Shown piece after piece: positions 42,171 through 50,557 of a stretch of 64,000 nucleotides of DNA. The DNA is from Hormoscilla sp. GUM202. GTDB lineage: Bacteria; Cyanobacteriota; Cyanobacteriia; Cyanobacteriales; Desertifilaceae. Positions within the stretch are counted from its first letter, which is position 1. Each line of letters starts with the position of its first letter. Under the pieces are notes generated by a model. It saw nothing but the letters and a program-made list of their open reading frames with translations. It was not told the DNA's origin and did no database searches. The position numbers and the translations under genes are program-made. Where the stretch lies: assembly GCA_005518205.2 (NCBI GenBank), contig RFFC02000002.1, positions 228,970 through 292,969 of the forward strand, read 5' to 3'.

Positions 42171-42282
42171 CGGAACATCCTCACTTATTTGCTCGTTATA
42201 ATACTCAACTTTTCCCTAACTTGGGAGTCAATTTTAAGTTTTAGCCTGCCCGAAATCAAGGGTTAGAAGGAAACCAGGAAGT

Positions 42283-43689
42283 ATGAGTAAAAAATCAACA
42301 ACTCCGTCAGTCAGGAGGATCCGCGTGAATCACAGACACCAACAAAACCATAATCTGAGTATCATGCGCAGTTGTGCTTGGGCCTCGCTGCTGGCCTTAT
42401 GCCTGTTACCAGTTGCCCAAGCCCAAAAGACCCCGATCGTACCGTTCCGGAAAAATCAGAATACCGGTATAGAGACCAAATCAGAGAGAAATCAGTTATT
42501 TGTCAATCCAGGGACTGGAAATGACAGCACTGGCGATGGCAGCTCAACGGCTCCATGGAAAACCATTACTCAAGCATTGAGGGTCGCCCAGCCCGACACC
42601 GTCATCCAATTGGCCCCAGGCACCTATAGCACTGAGACTGGTGAATTTTTTCCCTTGCACCTCAAACCCGGAGTGACGATTTTGGGCGATCGGCCCACCA
42701 AAGGCAAGGATATCATTATCCGGGGAGGCGGATATTACCTGAGTCCCACCTTTGCCCGTCAAAACATTACCATTCTGGGAGCCAACCAAGCCGCGATCGC
42801 TGGTGTGACGCTCATCAATCCCCACCCAAGAGGATATGGTCTCTGGATTGAATCAAGCTCAGTTACGGTAACTGACAATACCTTCACTGGCAGTACCCAT
42901 GATGGCATTTCCGTGACTGGCAACAGTGGAGGCGCGATCGCAGGCAACTACTTTGTCCAAAATGGAGCCAATGGGATAACAATCTACGGCATTTCGGGAC
43001 CAGAGGTGCGGGATAACCTGTTTGAAAATACCGGGTTTGGCATCAACATTGCTGAGTCCGCTGCGCCAGTGCTGATTGGCAACCGCATCACTGGCAATAA
43101 AGACGGCATTCTCGTTCAAGCTCGTGCTTTACCCGTCTTGCGGAACAATACCATCGTAGGGAATAGCCGATATGGGTTAGTGGCGATCAGCCAATCCCAA
43201 CCCAACTTAGGAACTGCGAATGAGGCGGGAGGAAATATTTTTCAGAACAATGGCGAACTTGACATTAGCGCCAATTCCAGCAATAATATCCCAGCTTTTG
43301 GCAATCAATTGAGCGCATCTCGTACCAGTGGAAAGATCGATTTTCAAGGAATCGCTCAGCTAGTTTCCGCCGTGCCAACTCCTGCATCTTCCCAAGCTAC
43401 AGCAACACCCTTGCAAGGACCAGATCGCCAAGCAGTCCTGCCGCCGCCCACAGTTCCGGCACCACCACCGCCAGTCACTCCTCAAAGTTTGCGCTATCGA
43501 GTCGTAGTCGAGGCCGCCACTCCCTGGGAACAGAGTCGGGTGCGCGATCGGGTTCCCGATGCCTTCAGGAGTTTTTCCAGGGGCCGCCGAGTAATGCAAG
43601 TTGGAGCCTTCATCAATCTGTCGAAAGCGGAGCAACTCGTGCAACAGCTCAAAAGTTACAGTATTGTGGCCCGCATCGAACCCTATTAA
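42283..43689 (+). CDS. DUF1565 beta-helix protein with SPOR-like C-terminus
   Basis: 468 residues. A signal sequence (SCAWASLLALCLLPVAQA, about 31-48) lies behind an unusually long basic N-terminus, so a start at the ATG at 42,364 is possible. DUF1565 begins at LFVNPGTGNDSTGDGSSTAP with WKTITQALRVAQPDT and continues as a parallel beta-helix (DNTFTGSTHDGISVTGNSGG and similar) to about 345. A proline-rich linker leads to a SPOR-like domain (RYRVVVEA..QVGAFINLSKAEQLVQQL), which in other proteins binds denuded peptidoglycan. The protein is likely periplasmic or on the outer membrane. Confidence 0.85.
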   Translation: MSKKSTTPSVRRIRVNHRHQQNHNLSIMRSCAWASLLALCLLPVAQAQKTPIVPFRKNQNTGIETKSERNQLFVNPGTGNDSTGDGSSTAPWKTITQALRVAQPDTVIQLAPGTYSTETGEFFPLHLKPGVTILGDRPTKGKDIIIRGGGYYLSPTFARQNITILGANQAAIAGVTLINPHPRGYGLWIESSSVTVTDNTFTGSTHDGISVTGNSGGAIAGNYFVQNGANGITIYGISGPEVRDNLFENTGFGINIAESAAPVLIGNRITGNKDGILVQARALPVLRNNTIVGNSRYGLVAISQSQPNLGTANEAGGNIFQNNGELDISANSSNNIPAFGNQLSASRTSGKIDFQGIAQLVSAVPTPASSQATATPLQGPDRQAVLPPPTVPAPPPPVTPQSLRYRVVVEAATPWEQSRVRDRVPDAFRSFSRGRRVMQVGAFINLSKAEQLVQQLKSYSIVARIEPY

Positions 43690-43697
43690 TCCATCCC

Positions 43698-43907
43698 GTT
43701 CGTAGTAAGCACTTTAGTGCTTCTGGGGTTCGTAGTAAGCACTTTAGTGCTTCTGAGGTTCGTAGTAAGCACTTTAGTGCTTCTGGGGTTCGTAGTAAGC
43801 ACTTTAGTGCTTCTGGGGTTCGTAGTAAGCACTTTAGTGCTTCTGGGGTTCGTAGTAAGCACTTTAGTGCTTCTGGGGTTCGTAGTAAGCACTTTAGTGC
43901 TTCTGGG
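43698..43907. repeat. 30-bp hairpin repeat array, seven copies
   Basis: GTTCGTAGTAAGCACTTTAG then TGCTTCTGGG is repeated seven times with one A/G change. Each unit can fold by AAGCACT/AGTGCTT. Since 30 is divisible by three, both strands stay open (LTTNPRSTKV on the minus), but no gene is supported. It begins 8 bases after the DUF1565 stop. GCGCGAAAGCGCC ends the array. The rest to 44,005 has GGACAGGCGAGACG-type repeats. Confidence 0.95.
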
Positions 43908-44005
43908 GCGCGAAAGCGCCTAGCTAGTAATGAGTATCAGTTCCCAGTGGTCAGTTACCTCGGACAGACGAAACTCGGGCGTCTCGGACAGGCGAGACGT
44001 CCGGA

Positions 44006-45199
44006 CTACGCCTCTGATGAAGGTAAGATTTGCTCAACCACCCAATCAAAAGTTTGTATCACCCGCCCCAGGGCAAATTCATCCTGCAAACAATTAGACA
44101 ACTGAAAAGTCGTCAATCTTCTTTCAGTAGGAGATATCGGCAGGGACAGACCAATGACACTCAGTTTACTTCTCAGTTCCATCCATTTTTCATTACTATT
44201 AAATTGTGGGAAGGCTGCATAGGTGCTAGAAGATATCTGTAGTCTGCCATTAATGCCCACCTGGAACAGCTCACAAGCCGATCGGGGTTCTTCCGACACC
44301 CAAACAACAAACCCGCCATAGGTGTCTCCTGTACCCCACTGAACTTCCACTAATGTTTTTTGGCTCTTAGCCCATTCATATATCTTTCTAGCTATCTGAG
44401 CTTCATCTGGACCTTGTCTAACTTGATATTCCTGAAAGAATGAGACTTCGTCCCAGCGTCTTCTCTCCAGAGTCGCACTGGATTTTTTCTGCTGCGCTTC
44501 TGTTGTCTTACCAATCACTCTGGGAACCAGCGTTTTTAGACCCTCCGCACTCACGTATTGCTTAATCTCCACTCCCAATACTTCTACCGGGTCCATCTTT
44601 TCATTCAGAAACTCCACCACACGCCGCAGTTCCGCCACTATCTCATCTGAGACAAAGACAAGACGCAGTTTTCCCGCTTGCAGATTAGTTTTGACCTTTT
44701 GCCAAAACTTCTCTTCGTCAGCATCAACCCCGAGAAATTCCTCAAATACCTGTTCGGGATCTTTATCCTGAGACTTACAATTTGCTTCAAACTGGCTAAC
44801 TATTGACTCAACTGGCCAGTAAACGATCATATTTGCAGCGTAGTCGAGCATCTGACCGATCGCTTCTCGCCGGATGCGAGTATTGCTGTTACCCTTGACT
44901 TCCACCAGGGTCGGAATTGCATCGTGATCCACAAACAAATGATCTAGGGACCATTGTTCATTGCTATCCTCTTCCAGAGGTAATTTTACTTCTCGTGAGA
45001 TTAACAACCATCGTCTCGGCGTTGCTCTATCTATCTGGTCTCCTGCCAAGAGGTTAGGATATTTTTCCAGCAGTTCTTGCAGTCTTTCTTCCGATTCATA
45101 GGGTTGTTCTGTCATTTCAACTAGCTGGTCGTTATCCTGAATCAGATAAATTCCTCCACCCATCACGCATCCCTCTTGTGTTTTGCCACCAACGCTCAT
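44006..45199 (-). CDS. PD-(D/E)XK nuclease-like protein coupled to dapF
   Basis: 397 residues. The segment [20 protein letters not shown], with [20 protein letters not shown] (about residues 83-122), shows the D..ExK pattern and downstream helix of restriction-endonuclease-like (NucS/DUF91-type) domains. The rest ([32 protein letters not shown]) is typical of uncharacterised proteins with this domain. The ATG at 45,199 overlaps the dapF stop by four bases (ATGA), implying coupling. The ATG at 45,163 is an alternative. A role in DNA repair or defence is an inference. Confidence 0.75.
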   Translation of the reverse strand: MSVGGKTQEGCVMGGGIYLIQDNDQLVEMTEQPYESEERLQELLEKYPNLLAGDQIDRATPRRWLLISREVKLPLEEDSNEQWSLDHLFVDHDAIPTLVEVKGNSNTRIRREAIGQMLDYAANMIVYWPVESIVSQFEANCKSQDKDPEQVFEEFLGVDADEEKFWQKVKTNLQAGKLRLVFVSDEIVAELRRVVEFLNEKMDPVEVLGVEIKQYVSAEGLKTLVPRVIGKTTEAQQKKSSATLERRRWDEVSFFQEYQVRQGPDEAQIARKIYEWAKSQKTLVEVQWGTGDTYGGFVVWVSEEPRSACELFQVGINGRLQISSSTYAAFPQFNSNEKWMELRSKLSVIGLSLPISPTERRLTTFQLSNCLQDEFALGRVIQTFDWVVEQILPSSEA

Positions 45200-46032
45200 A
45201 AATCTATTCTGCCAGAGAACACTCGATCAGCAGGGCCAGTCATGTAAACCCTGCCTGCTGTTGCCCATTCTATTTCCAGGCAACCGCCGGGCAGTTCAAC
45301 TTGAGTGCGCCGATCGCACTTTCCGGTCAGCACCCCCGCTACTACTGCTGCACAAGCACCCGTTCCACAAGCCAGAGTAGCACCTGCTCCCCGTTCCCAC
45401 ACCCGCATTTTCATTGAGTTTGAATTGATTACTTGGATAAATTCCGTATTTATACGCTGGGTAAATGCAGTATGATGTTCAAACTGCCGACCAATGGTTT
45501 CCAGGTCGATCGCCGCCACATCCTCTACAAAGGTAACACAGTGAGGATTGCCCATGCTCACACAAGTGACGACCCAAGATTGCCCCCCTACTTCTATGGT
45601 CTTTTCTCGCGCCTTTTGGTCAGCAGCAGCTAATGTAGTCGGAATTTCTCCCGCCAGCAGCTTAGGCATGCCCATATCAACAGTTACTTGACCGGATGCT
45701 GTCAGTTGAGGTATCATGACCCCAGCGGGAGTGTGAATCCGGTATTGACTGCGCCCGTCCGGCTCTAAATCAGCAATAAACCGGGCTAAACAGCGAATCC
45801 CATTGCCGCACATTTCTGGTTCCGAACCATCTGAGTTAAAAATCCGCATGCTATAGTCAGTGTCTGCCAGTCCGGGCAGGACAAAGATCACCCCGTCTCC
45901 CCCAATGCCAAAATGGCGATCGCACAATTTTACTGCTACCGACGGCGCGATCGAGGGTGACGACGAGGCCCGATTGTCAATCAGAATAAAGTCATTGCCC
46001 AGTCCGTGATACTTAGTAAACTCAATTGTCAT
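45196..46032 (-). CDS. dapF: Diaminopimelate epimerase
   Basis: 278 residues, full length. The two catalytic cysteines are C75 in EMCGNGIRC and C222 in ACGTGACAA, and the N-terminal [16 protein letters not shown] is diagnostic. DapF converts LL- to meso-diaminopimelate, for lysine and peptidoglycan. In several cyanobacteria it lies beside hfq, as here (divergent, 152 bases apart). The nuclease-like gene is coupled downstream. Confidence 0.97.
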   Translation of the reverse strand: MTIEFTKYHGLGNDFILIDNRASSSPSIAPSVAVKLCDRHFGIGGDGVIFVLPGLADTDYSMRIFNSDGSEPEMCGNGIRCLARFIADLEPDGRSQYRIHTPAGVMIPQLTASGQVTVDMGMPKLLAGEIPTTLAAADQKAREKTIEVGGQSWVVTCVSMGNPHCVTFVEDVAAIDLETIGRQFEHHTAFTQRINTEFIQVINSNSMKMRVWERGAGATLACGTGACAAVVAGVLTGKCDRRTQVELPGGCLEIEWATAGRVYMTGPADRVFSGRIDL

Positions 46033-46184
46033 TTAATGCCAATCCTCCTTATTCGGGGGTTATGATAAGCTGTAGTGCATTGAAATTTCAAATTTTGAAT
46101 TGCTTAGTGGGGTGGGTGAGTACAATGCTTAATGATTAAAGGGGTAAAGCTTTACAATTATAGCGGCACGTACCTACTACAATT

Positions 46185-46397
46185 ATGTCTGAATTCGATA
46201 CGACGATGCCCAGCATTCGTCAAATTCAAAATCTGATTCAAGAAAAAGACGAGGTCGAGCTGAAACTGGTCACCGACGATCTGCTAGTCGGGAAAATTCG
46301 CTGGCAGGATCCAGATTGTATCTGCTTGATAGATCATTACGATCAGCCCACCATCGTTTGGCGTCAGGCAGTTGTCTACCTCAAACCCAAAACTTAA
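46185..46397 (+). CDS. hfq: Cyanobacterial Hfq
   Basis: 70 residues. PSIRQIQNLIQEKDEVELKL then VTDDLLVGKIRWQDPDCICL and IVWRQAVVYLKP follow the cyanobacterial Hfq (Sm-fold) pattern, including the IRWQD strand. In Synechocystis this protein lacks classical sRNA binding but binds the PilB1 ATPase and is needed for type IV pilus motility. The dapF neighbourhood supports the call. Upstream the start ATG follows AATT and has no strong RBS. Confidence 0.9.
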   Translation: MSEFDTTMPSIRQIQNLIQEKDEVELKLVTDDLLVGKIRWQDPDCICLIDHYDQPTIVWRQAVVYLKPKT

Positions 46398-46517
46398 CGG
46401 CCTCTTACCACCGGTCCTTCTGCTAACACTGGCAGCATGGGCAGGTAAGGTAGAGTGGGAACTAGCAGATTCCAAAGTCTAGTCTAACTGCCAGTAGCAA
46501 CAGAAGCAAAACCGAAA

Positions 46518-47441
46518 ATGACAACTCTGTTTTCAACTAAGCCATTTATGTCGCCCACTGGTGCCAGCAGCAGCAGCCAGGCATTGGCAAAAGTTCAGTC
46601 TTTGGCCCTGGGTCTTTTGGCTTGGGCCGCATTTAGCGCCCCGGTGCAAGCTTTGCAGGTGCGGGTGAGACCTGATAATCCTCGCATCGGGGATACCTTG
46701 TCGGTGGTAGTGGAGTTAGATAATCCGGCAGTTGGGGACAGCCCCACCGTGAAAATGGGAGAGAATACTTACCCAACCTTTATGGTAGGACCGAATCGCT
46801 TTCGGGCTTTGCTGCCTTCAACCCCCTTAGACAGACCCGGACGTTTTGTTTTCCAGGTGTTTGGAGAAGGGGAGGTGCGTAACATAGCCGTTTGGATGAG
46901 CGATCGCACTTTCCCCATCCAAAGCATATGGCTTCCTCCAGACAAAGAATCTCTGGAAGGCACCGATTATGAATTCGATCGGGTAGCGGCATTCAAGGAA
47001 CTGGTCACCCCGCAAAAATTCTGGGACGGTCCCTTTCTCCGACCTCATCGGGGCCCAGTGACAACGGTTTTCGGAGTCCGCCGGTACTACAACGGGGAAT
47101 TTGCCTTCAACTATTACCATCGCGGTGTAGATTACGCTGGTGAGACCGGCTCGCCAGTATTGGCACCAGCAGCTGGAAGAGTGGCATTGGTGGGACTAGA
47201 ATCAAATGGATTTGAGATCCACGGCAATACGGTGGGCATCGATCACGGTCAAGGAGTATTGAGTATATTTATGCACTTAAATAGGGTTGACGTGAAAGAG
47301 GGAGACATGGTACAAGCAGGTCAAGTAATTGGGGGAGTGGGTACAACAGGAGCGTCAACGGGTCCTCATCTGCACTGGGGTCTGTATGTCCACGGGAAGT
47401 CAGTGGATCCAGTACCTTGGCGATATCAAGGCTTGGAATAG
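46518..47441 (+). CDS. M23 (LytM-type) metallopeptidase
   Basis: 307 residues. A signal peptide (LALGLLAWAAFSAPVQA, about 29-45) is followed by a beta domain (VRPDNPRIGDTLSVVVELDN). The peptidase has HRGVDYAG (first zinc ligands), IFMHL and HLHWGLY, the complete M23 set. It should cut peptidoglycan cross-links in the periplasm. A 30-residue shorter start (ATG at 46,548) would also give a signal peptide. It may be functionally linked with cell-wall genes such as dapF, but is on its own transcript. Confidence 0.9.
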   Translation: MTTLFSTKPFMSPTGASSSSQALAKVQSLALGLLAWAAFSAPVQALQVRVRPDNPRIGDTLSVVVELDNPAVGDSPTVKMGENTYPTFMVGPNRFRALLPSTPLDRPGRFVFQVFGEGEVRNIAVWMSDRTFPIQSIWLPPDKESLEGTDYEFDRVAAFKELVTPQKFWDGPFLRPHRGPVTTVFGVRRYYNGEFAFNYYHRGVDYAGETGSPVLAPAAGRVALVGLESNGFEIHGNTVGIDHGQGVLSIFMHLNRVDVKEGDMVQAGQVIGGVGTTGASTGPHLHWGLYVHGKSVDPVPWRYQGLE

Positions 47442-47514
47442 GGTTCAATACGTAGTAGATGTTGGCGCTGAGGCTGGATAATAAAATGAGGCCACCGAGA
47501 GTAAAACAGGGGTA

Positions 47515-48050
47515 ATGAGTATCCAAAAAATAGTCGAACAGGCAGTACAGGACGGATATCTGACTCCAGCAATGGAAGCAGAGGTGGATGGATTTGTGAC
47601 ACGGCCTCGGAACTGTCGCTCGAAGAGTACATGGCGTTGGAAAGGTTAATGGGAGCACTTCTGACTGGTGAAGTGGTGGCAGTCCCACGCAAACAGTTCA
47701 TTAACGTCATGGAAGAATTGGTACTGACAGAAGCAATATCACGAGTAGCGGAAATTGAGACGACCAGCGACTGCATCCTGGACCTGGGAGATATTGCTGC
47801 CTATGCTCTCAACCGGCTGCCTCCCCTATATGCTACAACTGAAGAAGGTGCTAGCTACCAGCGCCAGCGTGCCAAGTCCGAACTCATCAGTTTGATTTCC
47901 CAGCAAGTAGGTGAGGCGATCGCCCGTTACCTGGATAGACCGGAATTCTTTCCCGAACGGCAAATATTTGGTAAAAGTTCGAGCGATGAAGTCCTTTCAC
48001 AAGTTAACTCCTTGCTCAAAAGCAACGCCAAGAAGTATGAGCAAAAATAG
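47515..48050 (+). pseudogene. ComFB family gene with a one-base frameshift
   Basis: From the ATG at 47,515 the frame reads MSIQKIVEQAVQDGYLTPAM then EAEVD, the normal start of cyanobacterial ComFB proteins. At about 47,590 one base is missing; the following frame continues CDTASELSLEEYMALERLMG, then FINVMEELVLTEA.., LDLGDIAAYALNRLPPLYAT and a C-terminal helix to the stop at 48,050. ComFB proteins bind cyclic di-nucleotides in some cyanobacteria. A shorter product could start at a TTG or ATG near 47,631. A sequencing error cannot be excluded. Confidence 0.75.
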
Positions 48051-48217
48051 CTCGGTTGACTCTCTGATTTGGCCAAGGTATGGCCACTAGCCCACTTTGG
48101 CTTGGGGATGTAGGGAAAATTTGCGCTAAACTGATTGAAATCGTGAAATCTAGGGCAGGGAACCTGCTTCAATGAAGCGGGGTCACCATTATTGGAGTAC
48201 ACAAGCCCATTAATTTC

Positions 48218-48877
48218 ATGAGTCAATCACTTACTGTATCCTGGTCAACGGTGGGGGCAGCAGCTCCTATAACACCCGTGCAACCCGAAAAACTTTCAAA
48301 CTACGACTTGATATTAAAATGCCAGGCCGGTCTCAGGCCCGATAGATCGGCCTTCGCTGAATTAGTGCGGCGGTATCAGTCCCATATAGACCGGGTATTG
48401 TATCACTTGGCTCCGGATTGGACCGATCGGGCAGACTTGGCTCAAGAAGTGTGGATTAGAGTTTATCGCAATATTAAGCGATTGCAAGATCCATCCAAGT
48501 TCCGCAGCTGGCTGAGTCGGATCGCGACTAACCTGTTTTACGATGAATTGCGTAAACGCAAGCGGATGCGACCGCCCCTATCTCTGGATGCTCCCCGGTT
48601 ATTAGATGATGGCGAGATGGACTGGGAAATAGCTAGCCCGGATCCGGGACCGGAAGAAAATCTGACCACAGCTGAGTTCTACGAACAACTGCATGCGGCG
48701 ATCGCCGATTTGCCAGAGGCTTTTAGAACCACGATCGTGCTCAGAGAAATCCAAGGTATGGCCTATGAGGAAATTGCTGAAATAACGGGAGTGTCCCTGG
48801 GAACGGTGAAATCGCGGATTGCCAGAGCTCGTCAGCGCTTGCAACTGCAATTGCAAAATTATCTGGACAGCAAGTGA
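48218..48877 (+). CDS. sigG: ECF-type sigma factor, SigG-like
   Basis: 219 residues. Region 2 is seen at AFAELVRRYQSHIDRVLYHL and DLAQEVWIRVYRNIKRLQDP then FRSWLSRIATNLFYDELRKR; region 4 at AIADLPEAFRTTIVLREIQG, then YEEIAEITGVSLGTVKSRIA RARQRL. The protein recruits RNA polymerase to a stress regulon. The anti-sigma gene follows, as for sigG-sapG in Synechocystis, which supports the symbol. An N-terminal extension of about 25 residues precedes region 2. Confidence 0.88.
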   Translation: MSQSLTVSWSTVGAAAPITPVQPEKLSNYDLILKCQAGLRPDRSAFAELVRRYQSHIDRVLYHLAPDWTDRADLAQEVWIRVYRNIKRLQDPSKFRSWLSRIATNLFYDELRKRKRMRPPLSLDAPRLLDDGEMDWEIASPDPGPEENLTTAEFYEQLHAAIADLPEAFRTTIVLREIQGMAYEEIAEITGVSLGTVKSRIARARQRLQLQLQNYLDSK

Positions 48878-49048
48878 CCTCTTAGGGCTAAATCCGAGAT
48901 CGTCAGTTACGCGCCGCAGGCGTAAAATCGAAATTCACATCCCTCCCCTCTAAGCTGTTGTATGATGTGGCTATTAGGGTAAAATAACTACAGTTGTTAA
49001 TAAGAAGTGGGTGTGAGCCCTATTTGTAAAGAAGGTGGTGACCGGAAA

Positions 49049-49543
49049 ATGAATCCTAACTTAGATCCAAAAACGATCGAGGGCGATCGCTTTGAGTTAA
49101 TCAGCGCTTACCTAGATGATGAGGTGACCGCTGACGAGCGCAGGCAAGTAGAAGCATGGCTAGATACTGAGCCGGAAGTGCAAGCTCTGTACGAACGGTT
49201 GTTGAAACTCCACCAAGGATTCGACCTGATGCCAGTACCACCGGCAACAGTGTCAGTGGAACAGACGATAGATGCAGTATTCTCGCGGTTGGACAAGAAA
49301 GAAAAGCATTCGAGGCGGCTGATTTTGCTCTGGAGTGGCGCAGGTGCGATCGCCGCTATGTTCATTGCGGCGATATCGAGCGTATTATCCGGTGGCGACA
49401 GCTTGATGCCCCAGTTGGTGCAATCTACCCAACATAAGGTATCTCCAATCAGCTCTCCCCAACAAGCAACTGTAGCCCCGATCAGAATGGCCCTGGATAG
49501 ACCGGTGGTTAACATTCCCAAAAAACCAGCAACAACTCCCTAA
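49049..49543 (+). CDS. Anti-sigma factor with one membrane helix
   Basis: 164 residues from the ATG at 49,049, behind GGTGGTGACCGGAAA; an upstream GTG at 49,007 is less likely. The cytoplasmic part FELISAYLDDEVTADERRQV is the classical anti-sigma start, without the zinc-binding HxxxCxxC. A transmembrane helix (LLWSGAGAIAAMFIAAISSV) lies near 92-111, and the proline-rich tail is outside. It should hold the sigma factor at the membrane. Gap to sigG is 171 bases. Confidence 0.82.
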   Translation: MNPNLDPKTIEGDRFELISAYLDDEVTADERRQVEAWLDTEPEVQALYERLLKLHQGFDLMPVPPATVSVEQTIDAVFSRLDKKEKHSRRLILLWSGAGAIAAMFIAAISSVLSGGDSLMPQLVQSTQHKVSPISSPQQATVAPIRMALDRPVVNIPKKPATTP

Positions 49544-49550
49544 ACAGAGA

Positions 49551-49958
49551 TCAAATGCTGATCCAACACCCGTCTGGCAGCAGCTCACCTCCGAACTGTT
49601 GCACTTGTTCTGGGGTCATCAAGTAGGCCCATGCTAACCCTAAAGATAGGCCGTCCGATTGGAAAACTTCGATTTGGATCCGGTTATAGAGATTAACTCC
49701 CTCGGGGCGATCGTCACCGTGATAATCTTCCAGCTCGTCGAAGGTAGGTAAAATAGTTGGATCGTTAAAGGTAAGTAAAAAGCCGTGGACAGGTTGCTTT
49801 CCAGGAATCATGGCCGGAAAGCCCATTGGCAAGGCAAATAGAAGGCCCATCGCGATCGCCCTTTGAGATGCTACTACCTTGCCAGCACAATAGCGCTCGT
49901 AATTGACTTCCCCTGGTTTTAAGGTGCCGTAGACAAAGAATTTTAAATCATTCAACAT
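49551..49958 (-). CDS. Gamma-glutamylcyclotransferase-like (AIG2/GGCT) protein
   Basis: 135 residues from the ATG at 49,958; 12 more would be added by the ATG at 49,994. FFVYGTLKPGEVNYERY is the BtrG/GGCT substrate loop, and FDELEDYHGDD holds the catalytic glutamate. Family members release 5-oxoproline from gamma-glutamyl compounds. Its 3' end is 8 bases from the convergent anti-sigma gene. Confidence 0.87.
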   Translation of the reverse strand: MLNDLKFFVYGTLKPGEVNYERYCAGKVVASQRAIAMGLLFALPMGFPAMIPGKQPVHGFLLTFNDPTILPTFDELEDYHGDDRPEGVNLYNRIQIEVFQSDGLSLGLAWAYLMTPEQVQQFGGELLPDGCWISI

Positions 49959-50557
49959 CGCAGGATCCCTCAATTCCGGAAGCGAAAACCACATAAGAGG
50001 TGTGAAGTTGATGATAACATAGATAAATTATTTAGTCAAGAATATTTCGGATGGTTTTACCGCTGGGATGAATAAAATGACCGGTATATTAAGTGTAATA
50101 TAAGAGGATACAAAGGTAATCATCGGTAGCTAGTAGGCTCCCAGCATGTTGGCTAACCGGTAATCTGTATTCTATGATCATTAGGCTCTGACCACTAGGG
50201 ATCGGTCAAGTATTCTCAGAAACCGGGTTTCTACTGTAGTTATGTTAGAGATATCAATGCTCTGGCTACAGAAACCCGGTTTCTTGACCGAGGTGCCTCC
50301 GAACTGTGCGGCTATTCTGGAGGCCACAGCATGACTGTGGTCCCACGTTGGCACATGTGGTGTGAGCGGTTAAAATCAGCAAACAGTTCGCAGTGGCGGC
50401 AGGCGGTGTAACTTGATGCTATGATTTAGATTTCATAATCCCATCAAGGGACACCACCAGCGGTGCATCGAGTTTGAGGTCTGGTATACTCGAACTCAAC
50501 CGGCTGTGAGGAAGTCAAAATATGGAAACACCAGACGATCGCGTAGGAGTTTGAAGA
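49959..50557. other. Intergenic region upstream of leuS
   Basis: Holds the inverted-repeat element at 50,202-50,291. A 10-codon frame (METPDDRVGV) at 50,522-50,554 precedes leuS but lacks leucine codons, so it is not an attenuator leader. TAGGAG at 50,544-50,549 is the leuS RBS. No T-box is seen. Confidence 0.5.
50202..50291. repeat. 90-bp inverted-repeat element
   Basis: TCGGTCAAG..AGAAACCGGGTTTCTACTGTAG is mirrored by CTACAGAAACCCGGTTTCTTGACCGA. The AGAAACCCGGTTTCT core recurs in the MITE family at 22,495 and 56,866 and at about 38,662 and 57,810. It may be a small non-autonomous element. Confidence 0.6.

Noticed and set aside
42171..42282. TPP riboswitch upstream of thiE
   Set aside because: The conserved thi-box elements are not recognisable in the 112 bases before the start.
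43698..43907. CRISPR or protein-coding repeat (LTTNPRSTKV frame)
   Set aside because: Seven 30-bp units are contiguous without spacers and match an interspersed hairpin family found elsewhere; no start or RBS supports coding.
50522..50554. Leader peptide or T-box controlling leuS
   Set aside because: The 10-codon frame has no leucine codons and no T-box sequence or terminator-antiterminator pair is seen.
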